Origin: Bifidobacterium sp. ESL0728
Lineage (GTDB): Bacteria > Actinomycetota > Actinomycetes > Actinomycetales > Bifidobacteriaceae
NCBI RefSeq assembly: GCF_029392015.1
Contig: NZ_CP113925.1
Span: 2,232,001 to 2,296,000, forward strand
Length of the DNA stretch: 64,000 nucleotides
Direction of reading: 5' to 3'
Position 1 is the stretch's first letter. The number at the start of each line of letters is the position of its first letter. Below the pieces are notes generated by a model. It was not told the origin of the DNA. It searched no databases and was given only the letters and a program-made list of their open reading frames with translations. This document shows positions 44,161 through 51,250 of this stretch, one piece after another. Both the position numbers and the translations under genes were made by a program.

Positions 44161-45020
44161 AGGCTGAGGAACTGACCAACCAGGAAATCATTGCGAAAGC
44201 CTTGTCCGCCCTGTTCTCGATAGACGAATTTGCCGGCAGAATCGCCCTGCATGGCGGTCAGGCGCTGATTGCACACAATATCAGTCATCGCGCGTCTCAG
44301 GACATAGACCTTTACGTTAAAGAAAATTCGATTACGGAACAGGAAAGAGTGCTCATAGAAGAGGCGCTGAAGGAACAATTCAATGACTCCAGTATGGAAG
44401 TCAGAAGCACCAAACTGGACCATCTACCTAGTAAGACAGAGCCGAAAAGACTCGCGAGAATCGTTGTCAGAGTAGCTGACAGAAACAACTCAACTAACAA
44501 AAACCGGCGGACACCCGTCCGTCATTTCGGGGACACGAAAAGTCTCAAGATTGAGATTTCCCTCAACAATAGAATGTTTTGCCTGGACAAAATCAACTCT
44601 GACGGCGTTGAGATAGCGGTCTCGTCTTTAATCAGAATTATTTACGAAAAAATGCTGTCATTGTGCCAGAACGCTCCAAGCTATCTGAAAATAAACCCGC
44701 GTAAAAGCAATACCGGAAAAGGGTTAAGGGCCAAAGACCTGTTTGACATGGCTTCGATTTTCCACTCGAAGCCCGAGACAAGAACCGAGATAATCCAGAC
44801 CGATCAAATCATCTTTCTTAAAACGATGATGGAAGATATCGATGTGGCCAAAGCTGATTTTCTGGCGTTAAAGCAGAATCTCGATGATTACAGCGACCAG
44901 TACAACGAGGAATACGACAGTGTGAGCAGAGACCAAGTCCCGCTTGACGAGCGTATTGACTTCACAGACGCAAAAGAAAGCGTGCTCGAAGCGCTCACTG
45001 CGATACTCGAAGCAATTTAA
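44157..45020 (+). CDS. AbiEii-family nucleotidyltransferase toxin
   Basis: This 287-residue protein has the nucleotidyltransferase hallmark LHGGQALIAHNISHRASQDI followed by DLYV: the GG(Q/T)AL motif and the S-x-D-I-D-L metal-binding pair near residue 43. A later KDLFDMASI stretch near residue 195 matches the conserved (R/K)D..D(I/L) block of AbiEii/AbiGii proteins. AbiEii toxins are nucleotidyltransferases that stop growth, in some phage-abortive-infection systems by modifying tRNA. It overlaps the antitoxin by 4 bp. Type IV classification and target here are inference from the family. Confidence 0.86.
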   Translation: MKAEELTNQEIIAKALSALFSIDEFAGRIALHGGQALIAHNISHRASQDIDLYVKENSITEQERVLIEEALKEQFNDSSMEVRSTKLDHLPSKTEPKRLARIVVRVADRNNSTNKNRRTPVRHFGDTKSLKIEISLNNRMFCLDKINSDGVEIAVSSLIRIIYEKMLSLCQNAPSYLKINPRKSNTGKGLRAKDLFDMASIFHSKPETRTEIIQTDQIIFLKTMMEDIDVAKADFLALKQNLDDYSDQYNEEYDSVSRDQVPLDERIDFTDAKESVLEALTAILEAI

Positions 45021-45037
45021 TTGCCATCAGTCAACGT

Positions 45038-45075
45038 GAAGCGCCGTCTTCCTGCTAATCGGGAAGCAGCGCTTC
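45038..45075 (+). terminator. Hairpin after the AbiE pair, related to the GH30 terminator
   Basis: GAAGCGC...GTCTTCC and GGGAAG..GCGCTTC form a stem with a mismatch. About three quarters of the bases over 48 bp match the GH30 terminator at 42968-43015, including the loop-flanking GAAGCGCCG and CAGCGCTTCGT. The AbiE genes thus sit between two related hairpins. Confidence 0.7.
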
Positions 45076-45111
45076 GTATATTCGCTTCAAAAAGCAGATC
45101 AGTCAGAGTGC

Positions 45112-45280
45112 TGGGGACAACATATGCGTTGCTCGACCGTAAAGACTCGGCCTGAGCAAAATCTATAGATTTTGCCTTCGCGCTCGTGCATCGCGCTCAC
45201 TGAACCTACAACAGCCCACTGGGCTGTCTGCTTTACGGTTCAGCCCAGGAGCGTGTCGAGCAATGTATATGTCGTCCCCA
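45112..45280. repeat. 169-bp element with 26-bp inverted ends and three internal hairpins
   Basis: The first and last 26 bases (from TGGGGACAACATATGC on the left) are reverse complements at 23 of 26 positions. Two of the three differences would be G-U pairs in RNA. Next to them CGTAAAG (45138) pairs with CTTTACG (45231). Inside are GCAAAATCtataGATTTTGC (45155-45174), a GAGCGCGA-type helix and ACAGCCCActGGGCTGT (near 45210). The whole folds as a closed multi-branched structure. No protein is encoded. It may be a structured RNA or a miniature transposable element. Confidence 0.7.
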
Positions 45281-45302
45281 TCGCGGCAGTAACTAAGAAA
45301 AA

Positions 45303-46550
45303 TCACCACTCGTGCATAGTGCCGTCGAGCAGGCGATCGACCGGCAGCGGGGCGGGCTGGTAAGGGTACTTCGCGGCGAGCTTCTCGTCGAAGTCGACAC
45401 CGAGGCCCGGCTTGTTGCCCGGATGCAGGTAGCCGTCCTTGAAGGTGTAGGAGGTATGGAACACTTCAAGCGTTTCGTCGCTGTGCTTCATGTACTCCTG
45501 GATGCCGAAGTTCGGAATCGCCAAGTCAAGGTGCAGGTTCGCGGCCATCCCGACCGGCGAAACGTCGGTGGGGCCATGGAAGCCGGACTTCACGCCGAAA
45601 AGCTCGGCGAAGGCCATGAGCTTCTTCATGTGGGTCAGACCACCGGTGTGGGTGACGGCCGAACGTACATAGTCGATGAGCTGCTCCTCAATCAGGGTGA
45701 TGTAGTCGGTCCAGGAGTTGATGATCTCGCCGATGGCGATCGGGGTGGTGGTGTGCTCGCGCACCAGGCGCAGGAACTGCTGGTTGTCCTCCGCCGGCGT
45801 GGTGTCCTCCATCCAGAAGAGGTCGTAAGGCTCAAGCGCCTTGCCGAAGCGGGCGGCCTCGATCGGGCGCAGACGATGGTGGGAATCGTGCAGCAGGATC
45901 AGGTCCTTGCCATACTTGTTGCGCACTTCCTCGAACACTCCGGGGATGGTGTTGAGATACGTGCGCGCATCCCAAACCTCCTCGACCGGAACGCTGGTGC
46001 GGCGGGCGGGCTCGTAGTCATAACGCATGCCCTTCTCACCCTTGCCGGCCTGTGCGTTGGCCGAAGCCGCAACACCGTAGGTCGAAGGAATACCGGGCAG
46101 CGCGTACTGGATACGCGTGGCCTTGAAGCCCATGTCGCGATACATATCGATCGAATCGAACAGGCTCGGCAGATCGGTGCCGGAGGCGTGCGCGTAGGCC
46201 AAAATACCCTTGCGCGATGCGCCGCCGAGCAAATCGTAGACCGGAACACCGAGCTTCTTGCCCTTGATATCCCACAGCGCCACGTCGACGGCGGAAATGG
46301 CGGCCATGGTCACCGGCCCGCGCTTCCAATAGGCACCCTTGTAGAGGTATTGCCACATGTCCTCGATGTTGTCCTCGTTCTTGCCGATCAGGGCAGGAGC
46401 GATGGTTTTGAGATATTCGGCGGCAACCAGTTCGCGCCCGTTGAGCGTCGCGTCGCCAAGTCCTACGATGCCATCCGTCGTCGTAAGCTTGAGGACGACG
46501 AAATTACGCCCTGGACTCGTGACAAAAACCTCGGCCTTTTCGATAGCCAT
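45303..46550 (-). CDS. manD: D-mannonate dehydratase, enolase superfamily (ManD/RspA type)
   Basis: The 415-residue protein is an enolase-superfamily dehydratase that converts D-mannonate to 2-keto-3-deoxygluconate. Conserved blocks include the N-terminal [41 protein letters not shown] with metal and catalytic residues, [10 protein letters not shown] and GEI, and the C-terminal [13 protein letters not shown]. It starts at 46550 after AAAGGAATCGAT. It is the last of three uronate genes on this strand. Some family members have low activity or other acid-sugar specificity, but the neighbouring uxaC and uxuB support the mannonate role. Confidence 0.92.
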   Translation of the reverse strand: MAIEKAEVFVTSPGRNFVVLKLTTTDGIVGLGDATLNGRELVAAEYLKTIAPALIGKNEDNIEDMWQYLYKGAYWKRGPVTMAAISAVDVALWDIKGKKLGVPVYDLLGGASRKGILAYAHASGTDLPSLFDSIDMYRDMGFKATRIQYALPGIPSTYGVAASANAQAGKGEKGMRYDYEPARRTSVPVEEVWDARTYLNTIPGVFEEVRNKYGKDLILLHDSHHRLRPIEAARFGKALEPYDLFWMEDTTPAEDNQQFLRLVREHTTTPIAIGEIINSWTDYITLIEEQLIDYVRSAVTHTGGLTHMKKLMAFAELFGVKSGFHGPTDVSPVGMAANLHLDLAIPNFGIQEYMKHSDETLEVFHTSYTFKDGYLHPGNKPGLGVDFDEKLAAKYPYQPAPLPVDRLLDGTMHEW

Positions 46551-46710
46551 ATCGATTCCTTTCTGTTTGCAACCTGCAGCATCCGTAGCCGCGCGTTGCT
46601 GTTTACTGCGTTCTTAAAATTCCGGTAACTAAAATTATTAAATTTCGATTATTAAGCCTGTTCTCAAATTCCGGCCCAAAACGCTGGCCGGAAAACCTAA
46701 TCCGAGCCAA

Positions 46711-48138
46711 TCACGATGCCAAATGCGCCGACGCCGCTTTGCTCACCTCGTTCATCTGATTGACCACCTCATCGACGAACGCCGAAGAGGCGCCAAGACA
46801 ACGGTCAAGATAGGAAACCACATATTTCACGGCTCCCCGTTCAACGTTCCCGTCGGCCGTCTTGCAGGCATTTGCACATGCGACGACCTTGTCTTTGTTG
46901 ACATCGGCCAGTCGATCGCTGAAGCGGATAAGGAAAAGTATCCACGCGGCAATAGCTCGGGCCGCGGGAACAATTGGCATCCCGTCATTCAAAGCCTTTC
47001 TGGCTGCGGGAACGATACGAACGGGCAGTTTCTCGCTTCCATCCGAGGCGATTTGCATCAACAAATGACGGATATTCGGATTTTCGAAACGTTCCAATAA
47101 CTGCTTGCGATATTCATCGGTAGGCACGCTGATATAGCGCCCGGCCAAATCCCACCACTCATTGATCCAGGAACGCAATGTCGGATCGGCGACGGCATCG
47201 GCGACGGTCTCGTAGCCAAACAGCGAGCCGCAATAGGCCAGCGTCGAGTGCGAGCCGTTGAGCATCCACAATTTGCGTTCCTCATACGGTGTGACGTCAT
47301 CGGTGATCACGGCGCCGGCTTCGTCCCAAGCAGGACGTCCTGCCGGAAAGTCCCCGGCAATAACCCATTCGTGGAACGGCTCTGTACGAACCGGTGCCGC
47401 ATCATGCCAATCCTTTACGCGTTCGACAAGCTCGATATCGTCAAGCGTTGTGGCCGGAGTGATACGGTCGACCATCGACGTCGCCCAAGCGACATTAAGA
47501 CGCGTCCAATCAAGCAATGATGGGTCGACCTCGGCGACAGCCTGCTCAACCACCTTGCGGAACGCGGCACCGTTGCCCGCAAGATTGTCGCACGGCAAAA
47601 CGGTAATCGGGCCAGCACCGGCACTTCTGCGGGCCAGGAAACCGGCGACCATGCGTACCGGAACGGTTTTGAGGCCGTCGGCTTGCGGGTTGGCTTTCAA
47701 CGCCTTCAAATCAGAGATAACATCGGCGTTGGAAACATCCAGATCGCCGCTCTGGTTGCGCATATATCCGGCTTCGGTGACGGTGGAGGTGACGATGGAA
47801 ATCTGCGGATCTGCGAAACGGGCCCGAAGCGCCGCCGTATCCACACCGCTATGCATGGAGGAAAGCGAAGAAATGACCTCGAATCGGTCACCCTGCTTGC
47901 CGGAAGTAATGAGGGTGTAGACGCAATCCTGCCCGGTCAGCAAATCTCGCATGCGTGGCCCGCGACCGGTGAAACCGGCGATGCCCCATTGCTGCGCATC
48001 GGGCGCGTGCTCCGTGTACCAAGCCTGGTGCGCACGCGTGAAATTGCCTATCCCCAGATGGACGATTCTCTCGGGCGCGGCCGGGCGACCATCCTTTTCA
48101 CGGCTGATTTGAGGAATTGAAACGCTATCTGCTGACAT
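46711..48138 (-). CDS. uxuB: Fructuronate reductase (mannitol dehydrogenase family)
   Basis: This 475-residue protein belongs to the long-chain mannitol dehydrogenase family. It has the N-terminal nucleotide-binding HLGIGNFTRAHQAWYTE, ITVLPCDNLAGNG and WATSMVDRITPAT, as expected for UxuB. UxuB reduces D-fructuronate to D-mannonate with NADH. The gene is placed between uxaC, which produces its substrate, and manD, which uses its product, in the order of the pathway. An AGAGGGG ribosome site precedes the ATG at 48138. Mannitol or arabinitol dehydrogenase is possible from sequence alone but not favoured by context. Confidence 0.9.
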   Translation of the reverse strand: MSADSVSIPQISREKDGRPAAPERIVHLGIGNFTRAHQAWYTEHAPDAQQWGIAGFTGRGPRMRDLLTGQDCVYTLITSGKQGDRFEVISSLSSMHSGVDTAALRARFADPQISIVTSTVTEAGYMRNQSGDLDVSNADVISDLKALKANPQADGLKTVPVRMVAGFLARRSAGAGPITVLPCDNLAGNGAAFRKVVEQAVAEVDPSLLDWTRLNVAWATSMVDRITPATTLDDIELVERVKDWHDAAPVRTEPFHEWVIAGDFPAGRPAWDEAGAVITDDVTPYEERKLWMLNGSHSTLAYCGSLFGYETVADAVADPTLRSWINEWWDLAGRYISVPTDEYRKQLLERFENPNIRHLLMQIASDGSEKLPVRIVPAARKALNDGMPIVPAARAIAAWILFLIRFSDRLADVNKDKVVACANACKTADGNVERGAVKYVVSYLDRCLGASSAFVDEVVNQMNEVSKAASAHLAS

Positions 48139-48203
48139 TGCTGCCCCTCTCTTGACATGAGGTCATATCCTACGTTATTTTTTATCCATTTAGAACAATC
48201 GGT

Positions 48204-49643
48204 TTATTCGGCACCATCGATCTTGAACACCAGCTTTGGCTGGGTGGAGACTTGAGCGTGCATGATGGCAAGACCCTCGTCCATGGAAATGCGCCGGTCG
48301 CAGACTAACGAGGAAACGAAACTTGCGGTGACCCTACGGTTCATGTCGTGACGCGAGGGAATCGAGCAAATCGCACGGGTATCGTCGATAAACCCGGAAA
48401 GTTTGGCGAAACCGGCATACGGGACGACGGCGTGGAAATAGCGCGAAATCGAGTCCGGGGAGTCGATGAACCACCAGGGAGCACCGATATAGAAGGAGGG
48501 ATAGAAGCCGGCGAGCGGCGCCAGTTCGCGCGAATACACGGTTTCGTCATCGGTGAATGCCACGAAATGGAAACCGGCATTGTTGCCGTACTCGTTAAGC
48601 AGAGGACGCAACGCCTGCACGAACTCCGCACGGGCCGGGATATCACCGCCAATATCCGCACCATAATTGGCGAAGGCCGCAGCATCGTAGTTGCGAGCGA
48701 TAGCGGGATGCACGGTCATCACCAGACCGTCCTCCTGAGCGAACCTGGCCTGATCATTGAACAGATGCGCTCGCAGACGAACGGCGTCGCTGGCCTCGAT
48801 ACGCCCCGCATAGGCTTCTGCGAACAACATGCGCACCTCGCCGTCCGAAAGCCGTTCGGAGTTGAGGTCGGCATGGGAATGATCGCTTAACACCGCTCCG
48901 TGATCCTTGAAATATCGCCTTCTGCGACGCATCGCTTCGCTGAAACCGACGTATGAGGAGGCATCGATACCGGCGCTGGCACCCAAGGCGCGCACCAGTT
49001 TCGGCCAATCGGCACGGGACGGCTCAAGGTATTTGTCCGGGCGGAACGCAGGGGCGACGAACGGCTTGAATTGGGGATCCGCATTGACCTGATCATGCAG
49101 TTTCAGGTCGCTGACCGGATCGTCGGTGGTCGAGACGAATTCCATATTGAAACGGTTGGCGAGCGCCCGGGTGCCGAATTCCGGGGTCTTGAGCATTTCG
49201 TCAAGTTCGTCGTAAATCGCGCCGGCAGAATCGGGTCCGAACTTCTTGTCGACGCCAAAAACGCGAACCAGCGAATCCTCGAACCAGTAACGCATCGGCG
49301 TGCCGGCGAAGGCGAACCAATACTTGCCAAAGAGCAAAAACGCGTCACGCGCCTGCGCGTCGGTGAAATCGGTCTGACCGACCCCCAGTGCACTCAACGG
49401 CACACCCTGACCATGTAAAATTCGAGTCACATAATGGTCCGGCGTGATGAACAGATCGGTAGGATTGGCAAAATGCTTGTCTTCGGCAAACCATTCGACC
49501 GGGATATGGCCATGCGGCGAAACGATGGGAAGATTCTTCACCGATTCATAAAGTTCCCTGGCCACGCGCAGCGGCAATCCTTCTGCGGGCAGCAAACGAT
49601 CAGGAGACAAAACAGGTTCCGCTATATCCGTCTGGCCAATCAT
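48204..49643 (-). CDS. uxaC: Glucuronate isomerase
   Basis: UxaC isomerises D-glucuronate to D-fructuronate (or galacturonate to tagaturonate). The 479-residue protein has the family N terminus LSPDRLLPAEGLPLRVAREL followed by SPHGHIPVEWFA with metal-binding His residues, WFEDSLVRVFGV and TSLVCDRRI. I chose the ATG at 49643, because the sequence from here on matches the family, GAGG lies 8 bp upstream and the 108 codons upstream have no similarity. The order uxaC-uxuB-manD on one strand follows the pathway. No kdgK or KDPG aldolase is in the window. Confidence 0.92.
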   Translation of the reverse strand: MIGQTDIAEPVLSPDRLLPAEGLPLRVARELYESVKNLPIVSPHGHIPVEWFAEDKHFANPTDLFITPDHYVTRILHGQGVPLSALGVGQTDFTDAQARDAFLLFGKYWFAFAGTPMRYWFEDSLVRVFGVDKKFGPDSAGAIYDELDEMLKTPEFGTRALANRFNMEFVSTTDDPVSDLKLHDQVNADPQFKPFVAPAFRPDKYLEPSRADWPKLVRALGASAGIDASSYVGFSEAMRRRRRYFKDHGAVLSDHSHADLNSERLSDGEVRMLFAEAYAGRIEASDAVRLRAHLFNDQARFAQEDGLVMTVHPAIARNYDAAAFANYGADIGGDIPARAEFVQALRPLLNEYGNNAGFHFVAFTDDETVYSRELAPLAGFYPSFYIGAPWWFIDSPDSISRYFHAVVPYAGFAKLSGFIDDTRAICSIPSRHDMNRRVTASFVSSLVCDRRISMDEGLAIMHAQVSTQPKLVFKIDGAE

Positions 49644-49744
49644 GGCACCATCCTCACAATCCGCGATGAACCAGTGATTCACCACGATGTCAAAATCCCT
49701 ATCGTTTTTTAAGTGTACGTGAGGCGCTTTGGTGCTGTATTCTG

Positions 49745-49761
49745 TTGCCATTACTTGCCAA
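49745..49761 (+). promoter_or_regulatory. Probable operator between uxaC and the LacI gene
   Basis: TTGCCATTACTTGCCAA has half-sites TTGCCA and TGCCAA around TTACT. It lies between divergent uxaC and the LacI regulator, 40 bp before the LacI start, and matches the site at 41075-41091 at 15 of 17 positions. The bases just upstream (TCTG) are also the same. Confidence 0.68.
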
Positions 49762-49800
49762 AGACCAGCTATACTTACATCGCAAAGGAGCGTGGCGAAA

Positions 49801-50874
49801 ATGACAGCAGACAACAACAACCAAGCCGGGTCAACCCCCGCAGCAACAGGCACGCCCGTAAAAATCACCATCAGGGACGTCGCCAAGGCTGCAGACGTTG
49901 CGCCCTCAACGGTTTCAAGGGCTTTCGCAAGACCGGGACGAGTCAACGAAGCCACGGCCCAACGCATCTACGACGTGGCCGACAAAATCGGCTATCGCGC
50001 CACCGCCATCAGGGCGCACAGCAACGACGACCATCTCAACGGCATGCTCGGCATCGTGGTCGCCGACCTCAGCAACCCCGTTTTTGCCGAGTACACACGC
50101 GCCGCCCAGCACGAATGTCTTTCCAACGGCTTCGGGCTTTTGGTGCTTGATTCCGAGGAAAACGCGGTCATCGAGCGAACCTCCATCCACGCCGCCATCC
50201 AGCACATCGACGGCCTCATCCTTTCTTCCTCGCGCCTCTCCGACGCAGGGATACGCAAGCTCGCCCAGACCAAACCGCTGGTCACGATGAACCGCTCAAT
50301 CCGAGGCATTCAATCGGTCATCGGCGACGTGCAGATCGGGTTGACGCAAGCCGTTGAGCACCTCGCCTCCCTCGGGCACCGCAATTTCACCTACCTGAGC
50401 GGGCCTGAATCCTCGTGGCAAGACGGCGTTCGTTGGCGAACGCTTTCGTCGATCTGCCAACGCAAACATCTGAAACTGCGCCGTATTCCCTCCAACGCGC
50501 CGACATTCAGCGGTGGTTTCCGCACGGGCGAGGTGTTTCTGAACAATCCGACCAGCGCGGTCATCGCCTACAACGACATCATGGCCATCGGGTTCATCGC
50601 AGCTCTGCATTCGCGCAATATCGGTGTTCCCGGCGAGGTTTCGGTGGTTGGTATCGACGATGTGCAGTTCAGCTCGCTCGTCTCCCCCGCGCTTTCGACC
50701 GTCCGACTGCCCCGAAAAGAGCTGGGTTCGAAGGCCACGGATGAAGTGCTGAACCTCATCCACCACACCAAGCAAGTCAACGACAGAAAACCGATCATGT
50801 TGCAATCCTCGTACGTCGTGCGCGCGAGCACCGGCAAGGCCAATCCTTCACCGATATCGGCAATCCGCATCTGA
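49801..50874 (+). CDS. LacI-family regulator of the uronate/rhamnose island
   Basis: The 357-residue protein has a LacI helix-turn-helix (ITIRDVAKAADVAPSTVSRA) after a 21-residue polar lead, and the PBP-like effector domain with DVQIGLTQAVEHLASLGHRN and IVAYNDIMAIGF-type blocks. The ATG at 49801 has AAAGGAG upstream. Longer reading frames from 49729 start in the spacer that holds the operator. It is divergent from uxaC-uxuB-manD. The shared palindrome upstream of itself and of the importer operon suggests that it controls both. The inducer may be a uronate or the released disaccharide. Confidence 0.92.
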   Translation: MTADNNNQAGSTPAATGTPVKITIRDVAKAADVAPSTVSRAFARPGRVNEATAQRIYDVADKIGYRATAIRAHSNDDHLNGMLGIVVADLSNPVFAEYTRAAQHECLSNGFGLLVLDSEENAVIERTSIHAAIQHIDGLILSSSRLSDAGIRKLAQTKPLVTMNRSIRGIQSVIGDVQIGLTQAVEHLASLGHRNFTYLSGPESSWQDGVRWRTLSSICQRKHLKLRRIPSNAPTFSGGFRTGEVFLNNPTSAVIAYNDIMAIGFIAALHSRNIGVPGEVSVVGIDDVQFSSLVSPALSTVRLPRKELGSKATDEVLNLIHHTKQVNDRKPIMLQSSYVVRASTGKANPSPISAIRI

Positions 50875-51250
50875 TAGTCCGCGTTTATTCTGGGAGTCCG
50901 CGTTTATATTACGCAATCCATATACGGCAATATGCGGCAATCCCCGTTCCGACATTCAGCGAACCATTTCCGATAACCTATAATCAATATCCAAGAATAA
51001 TTATTCCATAACGTCGATTCCGCGATATTTCCAACCTCGAAAACGAAATATTGCCAGATTTTGCCATGAGATTTCAAAATAAAACGACGCTCAAATCAGC
51101 GGCGCGCGGTATTTAGTGTCGACTCCATCCTCCCCGCCCTTGCAAAAGACCAACCGGGCGACAGACCATACGTTATGTAAAGAAACCTATATAGAAAAGC
51201 TTTTGCCAAGCAACCTGTAGGCGATTGCCGGAAAGAAGCAACGAAGCCTG
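50875..51250. other. Spacer upstream of the DUF2264 gene
   Basis: No gene is visible. AGTCCGCGTTTAT occurs twice 19 bp apart (50876 and 50895). The remaining sequence is AT-rich up to a purine-rich GAAAGAAG near 51230, the probable weak ribosome site. A TTGCCAAGCAA at 51206 resembles one half of the operator above but is not a full palindrome. Confidence 0.4.

Noticed and set aside
49644..49967. N-terminal extension of UxaC with a membrane segment
   Set aside because: The 108 extra codons run into the divergent LacI promoter and operator region, have no family similarity, and a good ribosome site lies at the family start 49643.
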